Assembly (NCBI GenBank): GCA_964563925.1
Contig: CAZLZD010000026.1
Coordinates: 1-61,499, forward strand
DNA from: JAUILA01 sp964563925
Lineage (GTDB): Bacteria; Bacteroidota; Bacteroidia; Cytophagales; Cyclobacteriaceae
Direction: 5' to 3'
DNA: 61,499 nucleotides
In this document: positions 54,076-61,499 of the stretch, piece by piece
Layout of the letters: each line of letters opens with the position of its first letter
Position numbering within the stretch: the stretch's first letter is position 1
Program-made: the position numbers and the translations under genes
Notes under the pieces: model-generated
The model's database searches: none
What the model was told of the DNA's origin: nothing
The model's input: the letters and a program-made list of their open reading frames with translations, nothing else

Positions 54076-55470
54076 TTAAATGTGGATCACCTCATCATAG
54101 GCGGCGGCGGATGCTTCCATAACCGCTTCCGACATGGTAGGGTGCGGGTGGACCGATTTAATGATTTCGTGTCCGGTAGTTTCCAGTTTCCTGGCGGCCA
54201 CTACTTCCGCAATCATCTCGGTCACATTGGCTCCGATCATATGAGCGCCGAGCCATTCTCCGTATTTTGCATCAAAAATGACCTTCACAAAACCATCTTT
54301 GGCACCGGCCGCACTGGCCTTTCCGGAGGCGGAGAACGGGAACTTGCCTACTTTGATCTCATATCCGGCTTCCTTAGCCTGTGCCTCTGTATACCCTACC
54401 GAGGCAATTTCAGGACTGCAGTAGGTACAACCCGGGATATTGTTATAATCAAGGGGCTGCGGATTCTGACCGGCAATTTTCTCGACACAAATAATTCCTT
54501 CCGCAGAGGCTACGTGTGCCAGTGCAGGACCATGAACAATATCCCCGATCGCGTAGATCCCGGGAATGTTGGTCTTATAGAAATCGTCTACAAGGATCTT
54601 CCCCTTATCTGTGGCCACACCCACGTCTTCCAGGCCAATGCCTTCGAGGTTGGTGGCGATACCGACGGCAGAAAGGACAATGTCGCAATCAAGCTTCTCC
54701 TCCCCTTTCTTTGTTTTTACGGTCACCTTGCAACCCTTACCCTTGGTATCCACCGCGGTGACCTCCGAAGAGGTCATGATATTGATGCCGGACTTTTTAA
54801 AATTGCGTTCGAGCGCCTTGGACACCTCTTCGTCTTCCACCGGTACAATACGCGGCATAAATTCCACGATGGTGACCTCGGTGCCGATCGCGTTGTAGAA
54901 ATAGGCAAATTCGACCCCGATGGCACCGGAACCCACAATGACCATTTTCGCAGGTTTCTTCTCCAGGACCATAGCTTTCCTGTATCCGATGATCTTTTTA
55001 TCGTCCAGGGGCATGGAGGGAAGCTCCCGGGAACGACCGCCCGTCGCCACGATAATGTGGTCGGCTTCATAAGTGGTCACCTTTCCGTCGTCTGCCTTAA
55101 CTTCAATCTTTTTGCCTGGCTTCAGGGTACCGAAGCCCATGATGGCATCAATCTTGTTTTTTTTGAAGAGAAACTGGATGCCTTTGCTCATTCCGTTAGC
55201 CACGTCCCGGCTACGCTTAACCATACCGTCAAAATCAACCTCCGCTCCTTTTACTTTAATGCCGTAGTCCGAGGCATGGGAAATGTATTCAAATACATTG
55301 GCACTTTTCAGTAATGCCTTGGTGGGAATACATCCCCAGTTGAGACAAATACCTCCGAGGGATTCCTTCTCCACCACACCGACTTTCAACCCGAGTTGAG
55401 AGGCACGTATGGCCGCCACATAGCCGCCGGGTCCGCTTCCAAGTACCAATAGATCATATTTCTGAGCCAT
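54076..55470 (-). CDS. lpdA: Dihydrolipoyl dehydrogenase
   Basis: A 464-aa flavoprotein, the E3 component shared by 2-oxoacid dehydrogenase and glycine-cleavage complexes. The FAD motif GSGPGGYVAA (11-20), the redox disulfide C42/C47 in GGICLNWGCIPTK, the NAD-binding VGSGAIGVEFA, and the active-site H443-P444...E448 of HPTMSEAV are intact. The other subunits are not in the window. A candidate promoter lies 38 nt upstream, and a terminator follows. It is divergent from fabG. Confidence 0.97.
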   Translation of the reverse strand: MAQKYDLLVLGSGPGGYVAAIRASQLGLKVGVVEKESLGGICLNWGCIPTKALLKSANVFEYISHASDYGIKVKGAEVDFDGMVKRSRDVANGMSKGIQFLFKKNKIDAIMGFGTLKPGKKIEVKADDGKVTTYEADHIIVATGGRSRELPSMPLDDKKIIGYRKAMVLEKKPAKMVIVGSGAIGVEFAYFYNAIGTEVTIVEFMPRIVPVEDEEVSKALERNFKKSGINIMTSSEVTAVDTKGKGCKVTVKTKKGEEKLDCDIVLSAVGIATNLEGIGLEDVGVATDKGKILVDDFYKTNIPGIYAIGDIVHGPALAHVASAEGIICVEKIAGQNPQPLDYNNIPGCTYCSPEIASVGYTEAQAKEAGYEIKVGKFPFSASGKASAAGAKDGFVKVIFDAKYGEWLGAHMIGANVTEMIAEVVAARKLETTGHEIIKSVHPHPTMSEAVMEASAAAYDEVIHI

Positions 55471-55507
55471 ATCTGATTATGTTTTAATGCACGAGAATTG
55501 AGGAGTG

Positions 55508-55515
55508 CAAATTTA
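55508..55515 (-). promoter_or_regulatory. Candidate lpdA promoter
   Basis: The minus strand reads TAAATTTG (exact -7 box) with TTTTTTTG 15 nt further upstream as a possible -33 element. The leader would be about 33 nt. Confidence 0.5.
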
Positions 55516-55610
55516 ATCGAAAACGGCGGACAAAAAAACTTTGTTTTGAGAGCATACCTATTTTCGTTTTCTTTGAGGGATCAACCACATCTTCGTTAAA
55601 AATCGATTTT

Positions 55611-56357
55611 ATGAAGTTATTAGAAGGCAAGACAGCGCTCATTACCGGCGCTTCCAAAGGTATTGGCAAGGCTGTTGCCGAAATGTTTGTTAAGCAGGGT
55701 GCCGATGTGGCATTCACCTACCTTTCCAGTGTGGAAAAGGCCAAGGCACTTGAAGAAGAATTGTCCGGTTCGGGAACCAGGGTCAAAGGATACCGTTCCG
55801 ATGCCTCCGACTTTGCCGCGGCCGAGCAACTTATTAATGACGTGGTCAGCGATTTCGGCCGTCTGGATATCCTGATCAATAATGCCGGGATCACCAAAGA
55901 CAACCTGCTGCTGCGGATCAGCGAGCAGGACTGGGATGACGTGATTAACGTGAACCTCAAATCCTGCTTTAATACCATTAAGGCAGCGACGCGCACATTT
56001 ATGAAGCAGCGCAGCGGTTCGATTGTGAACATGACCTCTGTCGTCGGGTTGAAGGGAAATGCCGGACAGGCAAATTACAGTGCTTCCAAGGCCGGAATTA
56101 TCGGGCTGACCAAGTCGGTGGCACTCGAACTCGGTTCACGGGGCATCCGCTGTAACGCGATTGCCCCGGGGTTTATTGAAACCGAGATGACGGAAAAACT
56201 TGATGAAAAGACCGTTCAGAGCTGGCGTGACGCCATTCCTCTCAAGCGTGGCGGGTCTCCGGAGGATGTCGCCCAGGCGTGTGTATTCCTGGGATCGGAA
56301 ATGTCTTCCTATATCTCGGGACAGGTAATCCAGGTTGACGGGGGGATGCTCACCTAG
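55611..56357 (+). CDS. fabG: 3-oxoacyl-[acyl-carrier-protein] reductase
   Basis: A 248-aa SDR of FabG type, reducing 3-oxoacyl-ACP with NADPH in fatty-acid elongation. Cofactor loop GASKGIG (13-19), NNAG (90-93), S143, and Y156-K160 in YSASK are present, with the FabG-like NAIAPGFIETEMT and C-terminal SSYISGQVIQVDGGMLT. No other fab gene is adjacent; the assignment rests on sequence. It is divergent from lpdA (140-bp gap). A one-mismatch -7 box (TTTTCTTTG area) lies about 35 nt upstream. Confidence 0.92.
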   Translation: MKLLEGKTALITGASKGIGKAVAEMFVKQGADVAFTYLSSVEKAKALEEELSGSGTRVKGYRSDASDFAAAEQLINDVVSDFGRLDILINNAGITKDNLLLRISEQDWDDVINVNLKSCFNTIKAATRTFMKQRSGSIVNMTSVVGLKGNAGQANYSASKAGIIGLTKSVALELGSRGIRCNAIAPGFIETEMTEKLDEKTVQSWRDAIPLKRGGSPEDVAQACVFLGSEMSSYISGQVIQVDGGMLT

Positions 56358-56397
56358 CATCTTTCCGGGCAACAGGTAAATGCGTACCTTAGGCGGG

Positions 56398-57393
56398 ATG
56401 CGTCTGATCAGCCACCCCGTTCTCTGCAATTATTATGTGACCTACCGCTGTAATGCCAGCTGCGGATTTTGTGATATATGGGAAAAACCAAGTCCTTATA
56501 TCCGGGAAGAAGACCTGCGCCAAAACCTGAAAGACCTTAAGAAGCTGGGGGTAAAAGTCATTGATTTCACCGGCGGAGAACCCCTGCTTCACCGGCAGAT
56601 CGACCGTCTTCTTGAGCTTGCCCGGGAAAGCGGTTTCATCACTACGCTTACCACCAATACCCTTCTGTATCCCAAATGGGCAGAGCGCCTTACGGGGAAG
56701 GTGGATATGCTCCATTTTTCTCTGGATTCGGCAAGCAGGGAACAGCATGACCGGAGCCGGGGTGTTGCTTGCTATGATTTCCTTTTGAAGTCTATTGAAG
56801 TGGCAAAGACGCTCGGGGAGCGACCTGACATTCTTTTTACGGTCACCCCTGAAAACCTTGAAGAGATCGAAACCGTTTACTGGGAGATTAGCCTGCCCAA
56901 CCGGCTGGTCCTTCTGCTGAACCCTGTCTTTGATTATGCGGGCGTGGATGCCGGCGGAGGATCATTCTCCGAAAAAGAACTGTTAGTACTGCGCAAATGG
57001 GGGAAAAAGCGCATGATATACCTGAATGATGCCTTTGTCCAGTTACGGATGGATGGAGGGAACCATATTGAATCACCGGTATGCCGGGCAGCGTCATCCA
57101 CCGTGGTGATCTCCCCTTTTAATGAACTGGTCCTGCCCTGTTATCACCTCGGAAAATCGTCGCTGCCCATTGAAGGAAACCTGGAGAAGTTGTATAATTC
57201 GGAGAATGTACAGCAGCTGATCAGCCTGGAGGGACGACATACGGAGTGCGAGGGGTGTGTGATCAATTGTTACATGCAACCCTCGTTTGCCGTGGAATTA
57301 AACCGGTATTTCTGGAAGGCACTGCCCAGTACATTGAAATACAACCGCCTTAAGGGCACTTATAAACAACTGTTACCTAATCTGTCGCTATGA
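56398..57393 (+). CDS. Radical SAM protein with SPASM-like C-terminal cluster
   Basis: A 331-aa protein from the ATG at 56398. An earlier in-frame ATG (56380) precedes a TACCTTAG box, so the shorter form is preferred. The [4Fe-4S]/SAM motif is C18-x3-C22-x2-C25, followed by FTGGEPLL. The C-terminal third has a SPASM-like set: Cys in VCRAASSTVVISPFNELVLPCYH, then a GNLEKLYNSE segment and CEGCVINC, enough to hold an auxiliary cluster. SPASM enzymes often modify peptides or proteins. No precursor peptide is evident. The gene overlaps the next one by 4 bp. Confidence 0.85.
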   Translation: MRLISHPVLCNYYVTYRCNASCGFCDIWEKPSPYIREEDLRQNLKDLKKLGVKVIDFTGGEPLLHRQIDRLLELARESGFITTLTTNTLLYPKWAERLTGKVDMLHFSLDSASREQHDRSRGVACYDFLLKSIEVAKTLGERPDILFTVTPENLEEIETVYWEISLPNRLVLLLNPVFDYAGVDAGGGSFSEKELLVLRKWGKKRMIYLNDAFVQLRMDGGNHIESPVCRAASSTVVISPFNELVLPCYHLGKSSLPIEGNLEKLYNSENVQQLISLEGRHTECEGCVINCYMQPSFAVELNRYFWKALPSTLKYNRLKGTYKQLLPNLSL

Positions 57394-57884
57394 AAGTATT
57401 CTTATTCCCGGTGTTTGCCATTCTGTTGAGCACCGCCTGTCAGCAGGACTCAGCCCCTGCTTACAAGCCTGATCCCGAAGGAGTCGCTGCCACGCTTGAT
57501 GCCTGGCACCAGGCCGCATCCGATGCTGACTTTGATGCCTATTTTTCACATTTCTCCGATGAGAACGCCATTTTCATGGGCACCGATGCCACTGAGCGAT
57601 GGGATGTGGCGGAATTCAAGGAGTACGCCAGGCCACATTTTGAGGCGGGACGCGCCTGGAATTTTACAGCGCATGACCGTCATATCTACTTTAACGAATC
57701 TGCTACTGTCGCCTGGTTTGACGAAGAGCTTGACACGCCGAACCTGGGACCCAGCCGCGGAACCGGTGTGCTGACGCGTGTCGGGGATGGCTGGAAGATC
57801 GCTCATTACAACCTGACTGTTCCCATTCCCAATGAGATTGTGTACGATGTGGTGCAGGAAATTGACAGCCTGGGAGGACGTTGA
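57390..57884 (+). CDS. SnoaL/NTF2-like lipoprotein
   Basis: A 164-aa protein. The signal ends in LLSTAC (lipid Cys17) followed by QQDSAPAYKPD. The body is a SnoaL/DUF4440-type NTF2 fold: TLDAWHQAASDADFDAYFSHFSDENAIFMG, then WDVAEFKEYARPHFEAG, RDHIYFNESATVAWFDEEL-type strand and GVLTRVGDGWKIAHYNLTVPIP. It is a likely ligand-binding or enzymatic domain in the periplasm or on the outer membrane; the ligand is unknown. The start overlaps the radical SAM stop by 4 bp. Its TGA stop is the first codon of the 64-bp repeat. Confidence 0.85.
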   Translation: MKVFLFPVFAILLSTACQQDSAPAYKPDPEGVAATLDAWHQAASDADFDAYFSHFSDENAIFMGTDATERWDVAEFKEYARPHFEAGRAWNFTAHDRHIYFNESATVAWFDEELDTPNLGPSRGTGVLTRVGDGWKIAHYNLTVPIPNEIVYDVVQEIDSLGGR

Positions 57885-57945
57885 CCATGCAGCAACACTG
57901 GCGTGTGCTGCATGGCGCTGCCATTGACGTGGGGACGGTATTCAC
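57882..57945. repeat. 64-bp direct repeat, copy 1
   Basis: It is 64 bp long and differs from copy 2 (58057-58120) at one base. It contains an imperfect palindrome (TGCAGCA...TGCTGCA) and the palindrome ATGGC-GCT-GCCAT. The repeat begins at the stop codon of the SnoaL-like gene. Confidence 0.9.
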
Positions 57946-58056
57946 ATCACTGTATCCTGCATCCTCACAATAAGGAGATCCCGGATCATCCGACTATGGC
58001 GGGGACCAGGATGACAGGAGTGCCGATCCTGTACTACACCCCCTCAAGGGGAACAA

Positions 58057-58120
58057 TGACCATGAAGCAACACTGGCGTGTGCTGCATGGCGCTGCCATT
58101 GACGTGGGGACGGTATTCAC
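58057..58120. repeat. 64-bp direct repeat, copy 2, ending at the assembly gap
   Basis: The copy starts 175 bp after copy 1. The 111-bp spacer (57946-58056) has a CCCC-TCAA-GGGG hairpin and no gene. Copy 2 stops at the first N, which suggests that the assembler broke inside a repeated array. Confidence 0.9.
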
Positions 58121-58220
58121 NNNNNNNNNNNNNNNNNNNNNNNNNNNNNNNNNNNNNNNNNNNNNNNNNNNNNNNNNNNNNNNNNNNNNNNNNNNNNNNN
58201 NNNNNNNNNNNNNNNNNNNN
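58121..58220. other. Assembly gap (100 N)
   Basis: Exactly 100 N, the usual placeholder for a scaffold gap of unknown size. Sequence order across it rests on the assembler. The 69 bp after the gap (58221-58289) show no feature. Confidence 0.98.
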
Positions 58221-58289
58221 ACCACGGGCATGCTCACACTGAATGCTACATGGACACCCCCCCAGAGGGATGATATCCGTCTGGAAATG

Positions 58290-58362
58290 AGCGGGAAACG
58301 GGATTCGAACCCGCGACCCTCAGCTTGGGAAGCTGATGCTCTGCCAACTGAGCTACTCCCGC
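58290..58362 (-). tRNA. tRNA-Gly(CCC)
   Basis: A 73-nt cloverleaf on the minus strand. The acceptor stem GCGGGAG pairs with TTCCCGC with one G-U. The D arm reads AGCTCAGTTGGCAGAGC. Anticodon stem TCAGC/GCTGA closes the loop TTCCCAA, so the anticodon is CCC (reads GGG). The T arm GCGGGTTCGAATCCCG is intact. Discriminator base T, CCA not encoded. The 3' end points to the gap. Confidence 0.95.
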
Positions 58363-58371
58363 AAAGTATGT

Positions 58372-58758
58372 TTACGACCTGGAATGGAGTGCCACGCGGT
58401 TTCCTTCCGAATCCAGGAAAAGGGCCATGAATCCATGCTCTTCAGAAATGGGTGTTTTTCCATTAAGGACCTTCCCTCCTGCCGGTTCGACCCGGTCCAG
58501 TTCATCCTGCAGATCTCCCGTGTGGGATGAAAAGTAAATCAGGGTACCTTCTTCTGACGGTTTATAGTGGTCGGGATGGGCCACCAGGCTTCCTCCCGAG
58601 CCCGGAGCATCCTGGTCGGCAAAAGGAAACCAGCCCATATCAAGGGGTCCCATTTTATGTCTCTCGATCTTTATATTAAAAACTTCCTCGTAAAACCCGA
58701 TGGCCCGGTCCATGTTGGTAACAGGGACCTCAAACCATCCTACCATTTGACGTTTCAT
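58372..58758 (-). CDS. VOC (glyoxalase/bleomycin-resistance fold) family protein
   Basis: A 128-aa protein with paired beta-alpha-beta modules: VGWFEVPVTNMDRAIGFYEEVF, then SGGSLVAHPDHYKP, and GTLIYFSSHTGDLQDELDRVE with the C-terminal HGFMALFLDSEGNRVALHS. It is a single-domain VOC protein, probably dimeric. Possible metal ligands include a Glu in EVP and a His in HGFMA, but the activity is unknown. It begins 130 bp before the SusD terminator and ends 9 bp after the tRNA gene. Confidence 0.88.
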   Translation of the reverse strand: MKRQMVGWFEVPVTNMDRAIGFYEEVFNIKIERHKMGPLDMGWFPFADQDAPGSGGSLVAHPDHYKPSEEGTLIYFSSHTGDLQDELDRVEPAGGKVLNGKTPISEEHGFMALFLDSEGNRVALHSRS

Positions 58759-58840
58759 AATGCAGGTCTGATTGATTATTTATGAGAATTTACAACCTTA
58801 AAAGCAGGTTATCAAGTGTTTGACCCATGGCGATATAAAA

Positions 58841-58871
58841 ATAAAAAAGTCCGCCTGGACCAGGCGGACTT
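58841..58871 (-). terminator. Terminator of the susCD transcript
   Basis: AAGTCCGCCTGG (58847-58858) and CCAGGCGGACTT (58860-58871) are perfect complements around one base, which in practice means a 10-11-bp stem with a small loop. An A run before it gives a T tract on the minus strand. Confidence 0.92.
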
Positions 58872-58891
58872 TCCATTAATTTCAAACCTAC

Positions 58892-60382
58892 TTACAATGG
58901 GTTCTGCACCATGTTCTCATTGGCATTCAGCTCATCCAGCGGAATGACAAACTGCCATCTTTTGTCGCCTGCAGGTACATTGAACACCCCGTTAACGAGA
59001 GCAGCATTATGATTGCTTACGCCTTCCGAACGGTCCAGAGGGAGGTTCAGGCGTTTCAGGTCAAGGAAACGGAAACCTTCGCCCCACAATTCCATTCTCC
59101 GGTAAAGAAGAATTTCATCCAGAAGTGCCTGGCCGGTATTGCCGGACAGCGTATAGTTATCATCCCTGGCGCTGTTGAGATCAAACAACAGCTGAGCTGC
59201 TGCAGCGTCATTTCCGAGATGGGCTTCCGCCTCGGCTTCGATCAGGTACATTTCAGCCGCACGCATGTAAGGCACATCACCGATACTCAGTGACGGACCG
59301 TCTGCGGTAAATTTACGGTTCTGATAAGGTACGCTAAGGGATCCAGAGGTAGGCAGTTCCTCTGCGGTCAGACCGGTCAGGGCAAAGTTGTCTTTACGGA
59401 TATCTGAATCCGGGATCTGATTATAGAGTACACTGTTGATCGCCTTCGGGTTGGTACGGATATTCGTAGAGCTGAAGTTATGCGACATGTAGGCAAAGAA
59501 AGAAGCAAAGAAAGTCTGCTGATCAGTCACCTGATCACTTCCCCACATCCATTCTACGTTCTCCACATCATTGAAGCCGGCGGTGTAGGCACTCTGTGAC
59601 ATCAATGAGTATCCTTCACGGGCTTCAGCAGCGAAGGTTGCGGCGGTTTGCCACCTTCCCTGGGCCAGTGCCACACGTGCTTTAAGTCCGCTTACCACGC
59701 TCAGATTAAGGTGTGATTTAGCCTCACGCGCCGGGGCATTCTCCAGCAGGGCGAGTGCCGCATCCAGGTCGGCATTGATCTGCGCGTAGACTGCTTCCAC
59801 TGTTGCCCTGGCCAACCCTTCGCGGGTAGGCTCAAGCACCAGCGGCACACCCAGCTGGGTGTTATTACCGGCGGCATCATAGCGCTGACCGTACATCTGG
59901 ACCAGCATATGATAGGCAAATGCACGGTAGGCCAGCGCCTGACCCTTGATCTCATCGCGGTCTTCCTGCTCCCCGGTCGCACCATCAATATTAGCGATGA
60001 TCAGGTTGGCATTTGCGATGACCCGGTAATAGAACCGGTAAGCAAAATCAGGCAAACTGAAGTTCTCGGTGCGGTGGTTCACCCACTGGTAGTGGGAGTT
60101 GTACCAGCCGTTTCCGGAAGAACTCATGACCAGGTCTTCACCAAGCATATCCATGGTGATCATTAAGCTGCCGTGTCCCTGGGAATCCTGGCGGTTAGGG
60201 GGGTTTACCCGGACAAACATAAACCGGTGAATCCCATTGAGGGCAGCGCGTGCGTTATCGGTTGTTGTAAAGACCGATGTTTCTGAAACTGCATCTGTAG
60301 GAACCCTCTCCAGGAAATCTTCGTCACAGGAGGACAGCACCACAAGCAGCAGGGCGAGGTATATTTTAATTGTATTCTTCAT
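58892..60382 (-). CDS. SusD/RagB-family nutrient-binding lipoprotein
   Basis: A 496-aa lipoprotein. The first ATG is at 60382; the two codons before it are TTG and ATA. The lipobox LSSC (Cys19) is followed by DEDFLER, acidic as in surface-exposed lipoproteins. The TPR-like SusD fold has typical features: VFTTTDNARAALNGIH, AYRAFAYHMLVQMYGQRY (helix pair), VPLVLEPTREGLARATVEAVYAQI, and the C-terminal LLYRRMELWGEGFRFLDLKRLNL with PLDELNANENMVQNP. It binds a ligand outside and lids the SusC barrel. The substrate is unknown, as no glycosidase or peptidase is seen in this part of the locus. Confidence 0.95.
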   Translation of the reverse strand: MKNTIKIYLALLLVVLSSCDEDFLERVPTDAVSETSVFTTTDNARAALNGIHRFMFVRVNPPNRQDSQGHGSLMITMDMLGEDLVMSSSGNGWYNSHYQWVNHRTENFSLPDFAYRFYYRVIANANLIIANIDGATGEQEDRDEIKGQALAYRAFAYHMLVQMYGQRYDAAGNNTQLGVPLVLEPTREGLARATVEAVYAQINADLDAALALLENAPAREAKSHLNLSVVSGLKARVALAQGRWQTAATFAAEAREGYSLMSQSAYTAGFNDVENVEWMWGSDQVTDQQTFFASFFAYMSHNFSSTNIRTNPKAINSVLYNQIPDSDIRKDNFALTGLTAEELPTSGSLSVPYQNRKFTADGPSLSIGDVPYMRAAEMYLIEAEAEAHLGNDAAAAQLLFDLNSARDDNYTLSGNTGQALLDEILLYRRMELWGEGFRFLDLKRLNLPLDRSEGVSNHNAALVNGVFNVPAGDKRWQFVIPLDELNANENMVQNPL

Positions 60383-60394
60383 TATCAAATAAGA

Positions 60395-61499
60395 TTATAG
60401 TCCAACATTTAACCCAACAGAGACTACCCGTGCCGGAATGTAGGCGTTGGATGTGACCCCGCTGAAGTTCTGGATTACGTTCAATCCGTCACGTTTGCTG
60501 AACAGCTTAAGATTCTCCCCGGAAACATAAATGTTTGCCCGGGCGATCTTCAACCGGCTCAGGACTGAGTTCGGGATCTGGTAGTCCAGCGTTACCTGGC
60601 GCAGGTTGGCGTGCGTGCCACTGGTAAGCCAGCGGTCAGAGGTAGCACCGGAGTTGACGTTATTGGCAATATCCACCCGGGGTACCGAGGTAATATCACC
60701 AGGCTTCTGCCAGCGGTTCAACGCATCTTTATGGATCGCATCACCGTATTCGGCTCCGCCCATCAGGTTCTGGTATCCGTTGTCATACACTTCACCACCA
60801 ATCTGGTAAGTAAGGAGAACCGACAGGGTCAGGCCTTTCCATGAAAACGTATTGGTGACACCGCCAAACAGGTCAGGAATTGCCGTTCCGGCATAATGGA
60901 AGCGTGCATTGCTCTGGTTGGTGGTAAGTGTATCCAGTCCGATGATTATATCGTTGTCCTCATCGTAGGTTTCAGAGCGAAATAAAGGCGATCCATCTTC
61001 CGGATTCACTCCGTAGTATTCACGCAACCAGTAATCATAGATCGAACGGCCTTCTTTCAGCTTCTTAGTACCTGTAATGATTTCATCCTGGGGAAGTTTG
61101 GTGACCTCGTTCTTGATGGTCGAGGCATTGACACTCAGGTTCCACTTGAACCCATTGACCTGCAGGACATCGCCGCCGAGCTGAACTTCGATACCGCTGT
61201 TGTACATGGAGCCGATGTTTGCCGGCACTGTACCGTCAGGCACACCGCTTGAGAGAGGAGCAGGCACATCGAACAGCAGGTTGTCAGATTCCCTGCGGTA
61301 ATATTCGATGGTACCATCTATTCTGCCATTGAACAGTACGAAATCGGTACCCACGTCAAAGGTGGCATTGCTTTCCCATTCCAGCAAAGGACTGGAAAGG
61401 CTTGCCTGGATATAGCCAGGCTCATCTACGTTGTTAAAGCCCAGTTCATACAAGCCCTGGCTTGGGTAGAACCCGCCAATGTTGTCATTACCCAGTTCG
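60395..61499 (-). CDS. SusC/RagA-family TonB-dependent receptor, C-terminal part (runs off the window)
   Basis: The frame is open to the window edge, giving 367 residues of the C-terminal barrel. Typical SusC segments are LGNDNIGGFYPSQGLYELG, WESNATFDVGTDFVLFNGRI, SGIEVQLGGDVLQVNGFKWNLSVN, YWLREYYGVNPEDGSPLF, and the final RANIYVSGENLKLFSKRDGL and ARVVSVGLNVGL. The protein imports ligand captured by SusD, driven by TonB. The N-terminal carboxypeptidase-like and plug domains must lie beyond 61499. The SusD start follows after 12 bp. Confidence 0.95.
   Translation of the reverse strand, partial: ELGNDNIGGFYPSQGLYELGFNNVDEPGYIQASLSSPLLEWESNATFDVGTDFVLFNGRIDGTIEYYRRESDNLLFDVPAPLSSGVPDGTVPANIGSMYNSGIEVQLGGDVLQVNGFKWNLSVNASTIKNEVTKLPQDEIITGTKKLKEGRSIYDYWLREYYGVNPEDGSPLFRSETYDEDNDIIIGLDTLTTNQSNARFHYAGTAIPDLFGGVTNTFSWKGLTLSVLLTYQIGGEVYDNGYQNLMGGAEYGDAIHKDALNRWQKPGDITSVPRVDIANNVNSGATSDRWLTSGTHANLRQVTLDYQIPNSVLSRLKIARANIYVSGENLKLFSKRDGLNVIQNFSGVTSNAYIPARVVSVGLNVGL

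Noticed and set aside
54067..55314. 415-codon plus-strand frame opposite lpdA
   Set aside because: It is antisense to a fully convincing lpdA, His/Gly-rich and low in protein character; a shadow frame.
57882..58120. CRISPR array
   Set aside because: There are only two copies of 64 bp, the spacer is 111 bp, and no cas genes are present.
57903..58430. Open frame of 175 codons across the repeats, the N gap and the tRNA
   Set aside because: It contains N, runs through a tRNA gene, and its sequence is that of the repeat. There is no protein-like composition.

Overview
This 61.5-kb window is chromosomal sequence from a member of the Bacteroidota, most likely an environmental Cytophagales-type bacterium. 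The evidence is a SusC/SusD pair, an Oar-like TonB receptor with a carboxypeptidase-like N-terminal domain, lipoproteins with acidic residues after the lipid cysteine, families largely confined to the phylum (DUF6089, DUF4783, DUF4230, head-GIN/DUF2807), and promoter boxes of the Bacteroidota type (TAnnTTTG) instead of strong Shine-Dalgarno sites. Base composition looks even, near 50% GC. I see no insertion sequence, prophage, CRISPR array or rRNA. A run of 100 N (58121-58220) shows that this is a draft scaffold.

Layout. 33-6725: secreted DUF3857 protein with a degenerate transglutaminase fold, membrane methyltransferase, saccharopine/alanine-dehydrogenase-like enzyme, HD hydrolase, polyphosphate kinase. 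6792-12855: divergent Oar-like TonB receptor and M14 carboxypeptidase. 12974-16434: DUF4783, nadC, YcxB-like protein, membrane dipeptidase, recX. 16522-18071: a DinB-like protein coupled to an ATP-grasp ligase. 18074-23409: DUF4230, a fused 5-oxoprolinase, LD-carboxypeptidase. 23497-33988: a compact minus-strand run of thirteen genes (YqeY-like, CvpA, pabA-like, alpha/beta hydrolase, CBS, nadK, two DUF6089 proteins, uppS, bamA, two Skp/OmpH chaperones) that ties outer-membrane assembly to cofactor and isoprenoid supply. pdxJ lies just outside it, divergently. 34053-41300: pdxJ, GIN lipoprotein, glyA-tatC-rpiB, a membrane protein, rbfA and a LolC/E-type permease. 41421-47541: SNF2 ATPase, lipid A-type acyltransferase, SDR, an unknown protein, acylphosphatase, deoC. 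47575-53950: three secreted proteins on the minus strand, namely a Lys-rich CxxC protein, a giant TPR protein and a lipoprotein with four CHRD domains. 54076-57884: lpdA, fabG, a radical SAM/SPASM enzyme with a SnoaL-like lipoprotein. 57882-58362: a duplicated 64-bp element, the assembly gap and tRNA-Gly(CCC). 58372-61499: VOC protein, SusD, and the C-terminal part of SusC running off the end.

Gene packing is tight. Six same-strand pairs overlap by the ATGA type, and four convergent pairs overlap at their stop codons by exactly 4 nt. Several genes have a TAnnTTTG box only about 4 nt before the start codon, which suggests leaderless mRNAs. Most genes are housekeeping or common Bacteroidota families. 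The least explained parts are the DinB/ATP-grasp pair, the radical SAM/SPASM-lipoprotein pair, the 64-bp repeats at the gap, and the CHRD/TPR/CxxC secreted block.
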